Part shown: piece after piece, positions 1 through 7,801 of the stretch
How the letters are laid out: every line of letters begins with the position of its first letter
Numbering within the stretch: the stretch's first letter is position 1
NCBI GenBank assembly: GCA_020437105.1
Contig: JAGQWR010000100.1
Coordinates: forward strand, 774-58,731
Origin: Saprospiraceae bacterium
GTDB lineage: Bacteria > Bacteroidota > Bacteroidia > Chitinophagales > Saprospiraceae
Length of the DNA stretch: 57,958 nt
Direction of reading: 5' to 3'
Program-made: the position numbers and the translations under genes
The notes under the pieces: model-generated
Databases searched by the model: none
Seen by the model: only the letters and a program-made list of their open reading frames with translations
What the model was told of the DNA's origin: nothing

Positions 1-1
1 C

Positions 2-2257
2 TGGGATGATGTAGAGTTTATTGGCGGTGGGGGCGGTCCGGCACAAATTGATTTGCCGGTAACCTTTGAAGAAGCTGATGTGGATTATACCCTGACTGAT
101 TTTGGAGGCAATGCTTCCGCTGTAGTTGAGGATCCAACCGATCCGACAAATACAGTAGGTCAGACGATCAAAACAGATATGGCCGAATTATGGGCCGGAA
201 CAACAATTGGTACCGATGCTGGTTTTGCCAGCTTGATTCCGTTTACTGTAGCGGATACAAAAATGAAAGTCCGTGTCTGGTCACCGGATGCAGGTATTCC
301 GATCCGTTTGAAAGTAGAAGATGCAAATGACCCAACCAAAAGTGTTGAGACTGAAGTATTGACTACCGTCGCGATGGATTGGGAAACCCTGGAATTTGAC
401 TTCAGCAATGAAGTTGCAGGAACAGCTCCTCTGAATCTGACGTATGCGTATTCCAAAGCGTCCATTTTCTTCAATTTCGGCACGACCGGCATGGATGCTG
501 GTGAGAAGACGTATTACTGGGATGATGTAGAATTTAGTGGTGAAGGAGGTGGACTGGCACAAATTGATTTGCCGGTAACCTTTGAGGAAGTGAATGTTGA
601 TTATTCCCTGACAGATTTTGGGGGTAATGCTTCCGCTGTAGTGGAAGATCCAACCGATCCAACAAATACAGTAGGCCAGACGATCAAAACAGATATGGCC
701 GAGTTATGGGCTGGAACAACAATTGGTACCGATGCCGGATTTGCTTCCCTGATTCCTTTTACAGGAATAGCAACAAAAATGAAAGTCCGTGTCTGGTCAC
801 CGGATGCAGGTATCCCGATCCGTTTGAAAGTAGAAGATGCAAATGACCCGACCAAAAGTGTTGAGACAGAAGCATTGACTACCGTCGCGATGGCTTGGGA
901 AACGCTGGAGTTTGATTTCAGTAATGAAGCAGCAGGAACAGCTCCTTTGAATCTGACCTATGCGTATTCCAAAGCGTCTATTTTCTTCAATTTCGGTACG
1001 ACCGGTATGGATGCTGGAGAGAAGACGTATTACTGGGATGATGTAGAGTTTGGCGGTGGAGGCAGCGGACTGGCACAAATCGACCTGCCTGTTACCTTTG
1101 AAGATCCAACTGTGGATTATACCCTGACAGATTTTGGGGGCAATGCTTCATCAGTAGTTGTTGATCCAACCGATCCAACAAATACGGTAGGTGAAACGAT
1201 CAAAACGAATGCCGCTGAATTATGGGCAGGAACAACGATTGGTACGGCTTCTGGTTTTGCCAGTTTGATCCCATTTACAGCTACAGAAACTAAAATGAAA
1301 GTCCGTGTCTGGTCACCGGATGCAGGTATCCCGATCCGTTTGAAGGTGGAAGAATCAGGTGATCCGACAAAAAGCGTTGAAACGGAAGCGACAACTACCG
1401 TAGCGATGGCTTGGGAAACATTGGAATTTGATTTTAGTAATGAAGCGGTAGGTACCGCGCCAATTGACCTAACTTATGCCTATGATAAGGCATCAATCTT
1501 TTTCAATTTCGGAACAACCGGGGCAGATGCAGGCGAGAAGACTTATTACTTTGATGATGTTGAATTTGGTGCCCGTGTAACAGTAGTTGATATCATTGTA
1601 AACAGTCCGGATCACGAAACACTGGAAACGGCTGTTATTGCGGCTGAATTGGATGATGACCTAAGTGGTGCTGGTCCGTTTTCAGTTTTCGCTCCAACGG
1701 ATGCTGCTTTTGCGGCTTTACCAGCTGGTACAGTTGCAGATCTTTTGTTGGATCCAACAGGTGTTCTTGCACAAATTTTGCTTTACCATGTACTTGGTGC
1801 AGAAGTGTATTCATCCGACCTTTCTGACGGACAAATGGCAGGAACATTACAAGGAGAAGATATTACAGTAACAATTGACGCCAATAATAATGTCTTTATC
1901 AATCAGGCGATGGTAACGGTTGCCGATTTACAGGCAGACAATGGTGTTGTACATGTAATTGATGCGGTATTGTTGCCTCCTACGTTTGTGGGCACCCAAT
2001 CGCTTGATGCGTCCCTGTATAATATTCAGGTTTCTCCCAATCCTGCAAATACGTTTATTAATATCGAGTTTCCGGAAATACTTAGTGAAGTAGTTTTGGT
2101 AAAGCTTTACGATATGAACGGCCGTTTGGTAAAGACTGAAAAAACAAGCCAACAAATAACTCAGATTAATACAGTTGATCTGAATACCGGAATGTATGTC
2201 CTGAAAATGGAAACCGGTAATGCAACCTATTTCAAAAAGGTAATGATTGTTAAGTAA
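2..2257 (+). CDS. T9SS-sorted repeat protein with FAS1 domain (3' part; left end cut)
   Basis: The reading frame is open from base 2, so this is the 3' part of a longer gene. Visible are three complete beta-rich modules that start at bases 53, 569 and 1085, exactly 516 bp (172 codons) apart, plus the tail of a fourth at the left edge. Each module runs from LPVTFE to YYWDDVEF and resembles the beta-sandwich modules (CBM-like) of Bacteroidota surface proteins; Gly-rich linkers join them. A fasciclin (FAS1) domain follows at about 1585-1975 (FSVFAPTDAAF and a VVHVIDAVLLP end), then a T9SS type A sorting domain at about 2020-2254 (VSPNPAN, LYDMNGRLV, MYVLKMETG). The protein is therefore expected to be exported and attached to the cell surface or released, with an adhesive or glycan-binding role. 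That role is inferred from the domains; the N-terminal part is unseen. Confidence 0.88.
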   Translation, partial: WDDVEFIGGGGGPAQIDLPVTFEEADVDYTLTDFGGNASAVVEDPTDPTNTVGQTIKTDMAELWAGTTIGTDAGFASLIPFTVADTKMKVRVWSPDAGIPIRLKVEDANDPTKSVETEVLTTVAMDWETLEFDFSNEVAGTAPLNLTYAYSKASIFFNFGTTGMDAGEKTYYWDDVEFSGEGGGLAQIDLPVTFEEVNVDYSLTDFGGNASAVVEDPTDPTNTVGQTIKTDMAELWAGTTIGTDAGFASLIPFTGIATKMKVRVWSPDAGIPIRLKVEDANDPTKSVETEALTTVAMAWETLEFDFSNEAAGTAPLNLTYAYSKASIFFNFGTTGMDAGEKTYYWDDVEFGGGGSGLAQIDLPVTFEDPTVDYTLTDFGGNASSVVVDPTDPTNTVGETIKTNAAELWAGTTIGTASGFASLIPFTATETKMKVRVWSPDAGIPIRLKVEESGDPTKSVETEATTTVAMAWETLEFDFSNEAVGTAPIDLTYAYDKASIFFNFGTTGADAGEKTYYFDDVEFGARVTVVDIIVNSPDHETLETAVIAAELDDDLSGAGPFSVFAPTDAAFAALPAGTVADLLLDPTGVLAQILLYHVLGAEVYSSDLSDGQMAGTLQGEDITVTIDANNNVFINQAMVTVADLQADNGVVHVIDAVLLPPTFVGTQSLDASLYNIQVSPNPANTFINIEFPEILSEVVLVKLYDMNGRLVKTEKTSQQITQINTVDLNTGMYVLKMETGNATYFKKVMIVK
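53..1577 (+). repeat. In-gene tandem repeat, 516-bp period, three full copies
   Basis: Copies begin at 53, 569 and 1085 with exactly the same period. Copies 1 and 2 are nearly identical at DNA level, copy 3 is more diverged, and bases 2-52 are the end of an additional upstream copy. The near-identity suggests recent duplication or gene conversion, so copy number may vary between strains and may be collapsed in assemblies. Confidence 0.92.
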
Positions 2258-2279
2258 AAATATAAATTAGGTTTTATAA

Positions 2280-2316
2280 GGCCCTTGAATTCCGAAAGGA
2301 ATCAAGGGCCTTTTTT
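2280..2316 (+). terminator. Rho-independent terminator of the repeat protein gene
   Basis: Stem GGCCCTTGA (2280-2288) pairs with TCAAGGGCC (2302-2310). A further TTCC/GGAA inner stem closes a GAAA tetraloop, and T6 follows. It sits 23 bases after the stop codon and before the convergent SulP gene. Confidence 0.9.
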
Positions 2317-2338
2317 ATGTGTGCGTGAGGTTTATACT

Positions 2339-4186
2339 CTAATATTCATCCTTTACATTTTCTTTAACCCAAGCCAGGCAGGAGTTAAAATCATCAAACA
2401 TATGTTCTGTCGGAATAAGATCGGGAATAATATCAATCCGCTCCATCATATACCGAGGCTGTTCAATGGTGTTGACTAATAACACTTTTTTTCCTGCCCG
2501 GATTAAATCTACCAATACATCTTCCATCGCATACAGTCCGGATTGATCCATATATTGCATCCTTCCCATTCGAATGATCACTGTTGAGGCCTTGTCGGGA
2601 ATTTGCCGTGCAAGCTGTTGGAAGTCGCTGGTGGAACCAAAAAATAGTGGTCCTTTAATGTGTTTAATAAATACTTCTTCTTTTAAATTTTTTGGAAAAT
2701 CTAGTTCATCTGACCAGGCTTTTTCTTCTTCCAGCGATTTAATATCCGATCGTTCAGCAGTTAAATCTCCCATCTTTTTCATGAACATCAGAGAGGCAAT
2801 GACCAGGCCAATTCCTACTGCATACACTAAGTTCCATACAGAAGATAAAACGAGTACAACCAGCATAATAATGACTTCTGCTCGCGGCATATAAGGAATA
2901 GCTTTCAGACCTTTGTAATCCATTACACCAATACCAACGGTAATTAATATACCAGCTAATACACCAGCAGGAATTTGAGAAGCAACCGGACCCAGGGCCA
3001 ATAAAATGACCAATAATAAGAGGCCTGCTATCATCCCGGATAATCGTGTTTTTCCGCCGGCATTAATGTTTACAACTGTTCTGATTGTAGCGCCTGCACC
3101 CGGGATGCCTCCAAAAAATGCAGCTACCGAATTACCGATTCCCTGTCCTATAAGTTCTTTGTTGGGATTGTGTTTTGTCTTGGTCATATTATCGGCGACG
3201 ACCGAAGTTAATAAGGAGTCTATTCCGCCAAGGAGCGCTAAAGTCAGGGCAGTAAAAATATAGGGTGAAATAGTACCCAGGCTGAATTCGGTGAAAATGT
3301 TCAAATTTGGTATAGGCAGACCACTTGGAATTTCTTCAATGGGTCTGTAATCCAATCCAAACCCTACAGCGATACCCGACATGACTAAAAGCGCAACGAG
3401 GGTACTAGGTATGGTTGTGGTTATGCGTTTAAAACCATAAATGATCAAAATCGTACATAAGGCCAGAATGAATTCTAACCAATTAATATTTTTAAGCGCA
3501 TTTGGCAGCACCGTTAAAGCTCCGATAACGCCTGAAGCTTCTTTTCCTGCCAGGGTTTGCGATTCTTTTAGAATTTGAGCCTCGGTAATATGTTCTGCCC
3601 TATTAATCGTTTCCTTGAAATCCTCTAATACGAGAATGCCTTCGCCCGCTTCATCCCTTAATATGTTTTCCAAAATGAGCTCTTCGGCTTCTGGTTTGAA
3701 TTGAGATACAAAGGCAGTATCTTCTTTCGGATAATACCCGACAGCCGGCAGTACCTGAGTAACCAAAATGATAATTCCAATTGCAGTCATAAATCCGGAA
3801 ACAACCGGGTACGGAATGTATTTAATATATTTTCCCAAGCCAATAAATCCCAGACCTATTTGCATCAACCCTCCCAAAAGAAATACCGTTAAAATAACCG
3901 GTAAGGCGGTGGATACATCGCCATCAAAATTTGCAACAATTCCGGCAATAAAAACCATGCTGACTGCCGTCATCGGAGCTGTGGGGCCGGATATCTGTGT
4001 ATTGGTGCCACCAAAATAAGCAGCAAAAAAACTGATGAAAATAGCACCGTACAGGCCTGCACTGGGGCCTAATCCGGAACTTACTCCAAAAGCCAGTGCT
4101 AAAGGCAATGCCACTATTCCTGCCGTAATACCTCCAAATGCATCACCTCTAATATTGGAAAAATCCAGACCTAATACTTTTTTCAT
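2339..4186 (-). CDS. SulP family anion transporter with STAS domain
   Basis: The 615-residue inner-membrane protein starts with the SulP core (PLALAFGVSSGLGPSAGLYG, then an FGGTNTQISGPTAPMT motif) and ends in a cytoplasmic STAS domain from about residue 505 (GPLFFGSTSDF, MDQSGLYAMEDV). SulP proteins carry sulfate, bicarbonate or other anions with sodium or protons; the substrate cannot be read from the sequence. A hydrophilic, acidic stretch of roughly 80 residues (about 165-245, rich in E, K and D) interrupts the membrane domain and is longer than the usual loop. The second SulP protein in this window (23827-25356) lacks it. The gene stands alone between two terminators, so it is probably monocistronic. 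Confidence 0.93.
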   Translation of the reverse strand: MKKVLGLDFSNIRGDAFGGITAGIVALPLALAFGVSSGLGPSAGLYGAIFISFFAAYFGGTNTQISGPTAPMTAVSMVFIAGIVANFDGDVSTALPVILTVFLLGGLMQIGLGFIGLGKYIKYIPYPVVSGFMTAIGIIILVTQVLPAVGYYPKEDTAFVSQFKPEAEELILENILRDEAGEGILVLEDFKETINRAEHITEAQILKESQTLAGKEASGVIGALTVLPNALKNINWLEFILALCTILIIYGFKRITTTIPSTLVALLVMSGIAVGFGLDYRPIEEIPSGLPIPNLNIFTEFSLGTISPYIFTALTLALLGGIDSLLTSVVADNMTKTKHNPNKELIGQGIGNSVAAFFGGIPGAGATIRTVVNINAGGKTRLSGMIAGLLLLVILLALGPVASQIPAGVLAGILITVGIGVMDYKGLKAIPYMPRAEVIIMLVVLVLSSVWNLVYAVGIGLVIASLMFMKKMGDLTAERSDIKSLEEEKAWSDELDFPKNLKEEVFIKHIKGPLFFGSTSDFQQLARQIPDKASTVIIRMGRMQYMDQSGLYAMEDVLVDLIRAGKKVLLVNTIEQPRYMMERIDIIPDLIPTEHMFDDFNSCLAWVKENVKDEY

Positions 4187-4295
4187 ATTCTCTTTTTTCT
4201 ATCCTTGAAAGTTGGGTATGCCACAATTTAACAATTTTAACATTATACTTACCAGTTACCTCAAAACATCTACCGTTTTCAGGGAACTTAAAAAT

Positions 4296-4374
4296 AAAAA
4301 AAGCCATCTACAGGTACACCAAAGTGTAATGCCTGTTAAAACAGGCTTACGTTTTAAAGCTACATGTAGATGGC
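4296..4374 (-). terminator. Nested hairpin terminator of the TonB receptor gene
   Basis: On the minus strand TGTAGATGGC and its complement (4303-4312 with 4365-4374, 10 bp) enclose a second hairpin, GCCTGTT/AACAGGC (4331-4337 with 4340-4346) extended by GTAA/TTAC. Seven T follow directly after the outer stem (A7 at 4296-4302 on the plus strand). It begins 24 bases after the receptor stop codon. Confidence 0.85.
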
Positions 4375-4397
4375 ATTCCTGGCTTGCCTGGAACCGT

Positions 4398-6806
4398 TTA
4401 TTGGAATTTAGCTCGTACAGAGAAAATAAAACTTCTCCCTGGAGCAGATATTCCCGAACTGTAAGGTCTGTACCGAATGTCTGTCAGGTTTTCAATTCCG
4501 GCACTAGCCGACAAATCTTCACTCAGGTGGTACATGACTTTTAAATTGAGTGTGTACCATGCTGGAGCATAGGGATTACCATTTACATCCTTGGCATAAA
4601 TTTCGGTTTTGCCCTGCTCTTCCAGCGGTAAGTCTTCATAGAGCCGCTCGGCCTGGTACATAGCATAAAATTGGAGACTTAGTTTATTGGCACTGTATGA
4701 TAGCCGGCTAACTCCAAACATGGGAGCAGCATGCCGGGCAGGACTTGTTGTGCCATCATCCAATTCTTCTTCGCCAACCTGATAATTTAGGTCGGATGTG
4801 AAACTGAATCCGGCAGGTAGTTTTACCTCTACGCCTGCCTGTACTCCATAAACCCGGGCAACAGCTGCATTCTGAATAGCCTGGACCTGACTCAATTCGC
4901 CATCATAGAAAATACTATCCTGGCCATTGAGGGTGAAAGCTCTTCTTACCAGTGCATTTTGAAGCAGGGTGTAATATCCGGTCACATCCAATTTAACGAC
5001 ATCATTAAAAACTTTTGCAATGCCCAGATCGACATTGTATGCATACTCGGCCTCCAGATCCGGATTTGGAACGGTTACGGTGCCGGGTTCAGAATCAAAT
5101 ACCTTTCCCATGTCATCCACATTAGGCGAGCGGAACGCGGTTCCGAGGTTTGTACGGATCACCCAATTATCGGTCGGCCGAAATACAGCTCCAATACTGC
5201 CGGTTAAGGCGCCATTGTTTATCGAAGCCGTTGTAAATGGGAAGGGATAAAAGCGGGTGTCAAATTCAGCGTTCAGCATAAATTGATTAAACCGCAACCC
5301 GCCTACCAGCGTAAGATTGTCGGAAGCTTTAAATTCATCACTTACATAAACAGCCATCGAACTCCAGGTAGATTGTGGATAGCGGGCAGGCCCTTCTGTT
5401 TCGATTCCGGTTGAAATATTAAGGACCTGGCCAGTAGAGTGTATATCATTTAGTACATACTCTACTCCGTAAAAAACAGTATGGCGTAAGCCAATCGTTT
5501 TTACGAAATCCAGGTTCGCTGAATAGGCTTTAACGTCCTCAACCTGAGTACTGCGGTCATCCTTATTCAAAGACCGATCAATCCGACTTTCCTCAAAGGC
5601 TTGATGTGCTAGCCGGAGTGTTAGTTGATCATAAAGCGCATTTTCATGCGAATTTGTAATTGTCAGGTTATTGAGCATCCAGGATTGCGGACCATAATTC
5701 CATTCTGCGTAGCGGGCAGTGCCTTCTTTTATGCGGTTATGCCGATCATAACGGCCGTAGGGGGAGGTTTCCGAAAAGTGGAAGCTGTACTGGAAATCCC
5801 AGTTTTCATTCGGTTTAAACCGCACCTTTTGCATGAGGTTAATCTGCGAATAAGCGGAAGGTATTTGTAGCAACACATCGTCCTGAGTGATGACCCGGTC
5901 AATGCTGTCCTGGCGCTGTACATAATAGGGTTTTATATAATCATCCGGTCCGTGACTTCCCTGGCGCAGGTGATCGTAATTCCAATAACTCATACTCGTC
6001 AGGAGTGCCCACTTTTCCCAGCCAATGTTGACATCAAAATGCCCGGTTTTTTCATTGTTGGCGGATGCATACCGCGTTACTGCTTTTCCGGTAATTAAAG
6101 GGCTGTTGTTTAATGAAAGCTGCGGGGTCAGGGTTTGAAAACTCATCACCCCACCAATAGCGTCGCTACCATAAATCAAAGACCCCGGACCAAAAAGTAC
6201 TTCGGTGTTTTCCAGCGTGAATGGGTCGAGGTTGATGACATTTTGGATATTTCCACCCCGGAAAATAGCATTGTTTAATCTGATGCCATCTATGCTATAC
6301 AACAATCGGTTTGTTGCAAATCCTCTGATCATTGGACTTCCGCCACCTTGCTGACTTTTTTGGATATATACCTTGCCGGAAAGGCTAAGCATGTCGGCAG
6401 CCGTTTGCGGATTTTGTAGTGCAATTTCTTTAGGGGAGATCAATACGATTTTGGAAGGTACATTGCCTGTGGTCTGCCTCCAACGAGTTGCAGAAACAAC
6501 AACTTCATCCAAATGAAGTATAAAAGGTTCCAAAAGCAATTCAAAATTTGCCGATTTCAACTCCGCATAATTTTTTACAACCGTTTTATAACCCAAGCTT
6601 CGGATTTCAATTTTTTCGGCATCTTTAAAAGCAGATATATCGGCTTGTCCGTTTGAATTGGTGGTAGCAAATACATTTGGATCCAGGCTGAGCAGGGTGG
6701 CAAACTCAATGAGTTCCAATGATTCCTGATCCTTTATAGTGATAGTTTGAGCGTGGATCTGCATGGAAATACCAAACGTGAAACACAGCATTAGAAATTT
6801 CTTCAT
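4398..6806 (-). CDS. TonB-dependent outer membrane receptor, haem/transferrin-receptor-like
   Basis: The 802-residue protein has a signal peptide ending in HAQ near residue 19. A short carboxypeptidase-regulatory-like beta domain follows at about 20-95, then the DEVVVSATRW junction, the plug (GGGSPMIRGFATNRLLYSID and a GPGSLIYGSDAIGGVMSF motif) and a 22-strand barrel that ends in an aromatic residue region (FSVRAKFQ). The plug wording is that of the TonB receptor group that includes haemoglobin, transferrin and lactoferrin receptors and HmuR-type haem receptors. Import of haem or another iron/metal complex across the outer membrane, powered by TonB-ExbBD, is the likely role; the ligand is inferred. 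A small membrane protein gene lies 366 bp upstream on the same strand, and a strong nested terminator follows. Confidence 0.9.
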   Translation of the reverse strand: MKKFLMLCFTFGISMQIHAQTITIKDQESLELIEFATLLSLDPNVFATTNSNGQADISAFKDAEKIEIRSLGYKTVVKNYAELKSANFELLLEPFILHLDEVVVSATRWRQTTGNVPSKIVLISPKEIALQNPQTAADMLSLSGKVYIQKSQQGGGSPMIRGFATNRLLYSIDGIRLNNAIFRGGNIQNVINLDPFTLENTEVLFGPGSLIYGSDAIGGVMSFQTLTPQLSLNNSPLITGKAVTRYASANNEKTGHFDVNIGWEKWALLTSMSYWNYDHLRQGSHGPDDYIKPYYVQRQDSIDRVITQDDVLLQIPSAYSQINLMQKVRFKPNENWDFQYSFHFSETSPYGRYDRHNRIKEGTARYAEWNYGPQSWMLNNLTITNSHENALYDQLTLRLAHQAFEESRIDRSLNKDDRSTQVEDVKAYSANLDFVKTIGLRHTVFYGVEYVLNDIHSTGQVLNISTGIETEGPARYPQSTWSSMAVYVSDEFKASDNLTLVGGLRFNQFMLNAEFDTRFYPFPFTTASINNGALTGSIGAVFRPTDNWVIRTNLGTAFRSPNVDDMGKVFDSEPGTVTVPNPDLEAEYAYNVDLGIAKVFNDVVKLDVTGYYTLLQNALVRRAFTLNGQDSIFYDGELSQVQAIQNAAVARVYGVQAGVEVKLPAGFSFTSDLNYQVGEEELDDGTTSPARHAAPMFGVSRLSYSANKLSLQFYAMYQAERLYEDLPLEEQGKTEIYAKDVNGNPYAPAWYTLNLKVMYHLSEDLSASAGIENLTDIRYRPYSSGISAPGRSFIFSVRAKFQ

Positions 6807-6840
6807 TGTGTATAATTTAGAGCTTGTACCTCTTTCGGAT

Positions 6841-6882
6841 ATATACCCAAACGAAAGTGGTTTGAGTCATTTTCACTTGCCA
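6841..6882 (-). repeat. Dispersed intergenic repeat, copy 1 (long form)
   Basis: The minus strand reads TGGCAAGTGAAAATGACTCA followed by AACCACTTTCGTTTGGGTAT. About 35 of 41 positions match the copy at 23718-23758. The second half recurs alone at 7029-7052 and 9216-9239. Confidence 0.8.
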
Positions 6883-6906
6883 CTGCGGCTGTCCACTTTG
6901 TTGTAC

Positions 6907-6924
6907 CCCCGATAGCTATCGGGG
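6907..6924. repeat. 18-bp perfect palindrome, REP-like
   Basis: CCCCGATAGCTATCGGGG is a perfect palindrome. A copy with one change lies at 22823-22840. Both are intergenic and close to other repeats. Confidence 0.8.
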
Positions 6925-7028
6925 TGCCGGCGCTAAGGCGTTGCCTGTTTTTTGCGCCTCGTTGACAAGCACATTGGCTTCGCGCAACCTTTCCCAACTG
7001 AGCGCAGCGAACTCACAACCGAAGGGCG

Positions 7029-7052
7029 TAAACCACTTTGTTTCGGATATAG
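7029..7052 (+). repeat. Dispersed intergenic repeat, copy 2 (short form)
   Basis: TAAACCACTTTGTTTCGGAT plus ATAG is the half-element shared with 9216-9239. It is inverted relative to copy 1 at 6841-6882, so the two copies bound a segment of about 210 bp. Confidence 0.7.
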
Positions 7053-7172
7053 AAATGGCATTAAAGAGAATGCCCTATTTTTTCTGTCGAAATAATAAAG
7101 GATGTACAAGCACCTTTTAGATAGATAGATTTTGTCTGCTCCCAAATAGTTATGGAAGCCCATTAAAAAAAA

Positions 7173-7706
7173 CTAACTACATTTTGGAGGAGGCGTAGGC
7201 GGCGAGAGTGAATGAGAGGAGACAACTATTAAATAATCTGCATAGCCCTTATTTTTAAGAGGATCCAGCAGCAGATTGAAGTGCGGAAATTCAAAGGAGT
7301 ACAGAGATTTATAATAGACAAAAAGGCGCTCCTGGTGTTCACGATTCAAGGGATCCCACTTGACAGATTTGGTTGCTAAATTCTCCAGTTGCCTGTTTAA
7401 TTCGGTTTCTTTATGATCTCGCCAACACCAAAAATAGAGTGAGTCTCCCTTGGTTTGTGTTTCTGCCACATCATACATTTGACCCTGGTACTCAAATTCT
7501 ACCTCGTCCTTCCATCGAAGGGTTGTTTGGGCGGCTTCTTTAGAGAATTTCAGCAATATGAGCTCCGCCCTGTACATTTCCTGAATGAGCGCCTCCTTTA
7601 CCTCCTGCTTGATCACTAATCGGCGATAATGCAGCCAGCTATGTGTAATAAAAGCCGGTGCGATAATGACAAGGAGGAGTAATATGCCTGTAAGACTTCG
7701 TATCAA
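7173..7706 (-). CDS. Small membrane-anchored protein upstream of the TonB receptor
   Basis: I do not recognise a named family. The 177-residue product has one N-terminal membrane segment (about 4-24) and a soluble part presumably in the periplasm. It contains a conserved-looking core (DEVEFEYQGQMYDV, SLYFWCWRDHKE) and a Pro-rich, Cys-ending tail (SPPTPPPKCS). The only usable start is TTG at 7706, because an in-frame TAG lies seven codons upstream. It has the same orientation as the TonB-dependent receptor, and such small anchored proteins often accompany receptors in Bacteroidota. The Cys and the C-terminal PPPKC could bind metal or haem, which is speculation. The terminator of the preceding GH13 gene (7736-7768) lies just upstream, so it needs its own promoter. 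Confidence 0.65.
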   Translation of the reverse strand: MIRSLTGILLLLVIIAPAFITHSWLHYRRLVIKQEVKEALIQEMYRAELILLKFSKEAAQTTLRWKDEVEFEYQGQMYDVAETQTKGDSLYFWCWRDHKETELNRQLENLATKSVKWDPLNREHQERLFVYYKSLYSFEFPHFNLLLDPLKNKGYADYLIVVSSHSLSPPTPPPKCS

Positions 7707-7735
7707 AAGGATATGTAAGCGTGTCTATTAATTAA

Positions 7736-7768
7736 ATTGACGTATAGCTGTTGCTGCTATACGTCAAT
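7736..7768 (-). terminator. 13-bp hairpin terminator after the GH13 gene
   Basis: ATTGACGTATAGC (7736-7748) and GCTATACGTCAAT (7756-7768) pair perfectly around a 7-base loop. The minus strand continues TTTAATTAAT. It lies 33 bases after the GH13 stop codon and separates that gene from the 7173-7706 gene. Confidence 0.8.
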
Positions 7769-7801
7769 CAAAATTAGTAATTCAAGTGGAAAGACCTTTT
7801 T

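Larger units (their letters stand above)
6807..7172. other. 366-bp intergenic region with inverted and palindromic repeats
   Basis: No convincing gene. It holds an inverted pair of a dispersed repeat (6841-6882 and 7029-7052) bounding about 210 bp, the palindrome CCCCGATAGCTATCGGGG at 6907-6924, and a small hairpin GGCATT/AATGCC at 7057-7074. Short open frames here have low-complexity products and no recognisable start context. Confidence 0.7.

Noticed and set aside
160..1078. Open frames antisense to the repeat protein gene
   Set aside because: They recur with the 516-bp period and simply mirror the repeats; no start signals, codon use or family support.
7057..7074. GGCATT/AATGCC hairpin with T-run as a terminator
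   Set aside because: The stem is only six base pairs and no plus-strand gene ends upstream of it.
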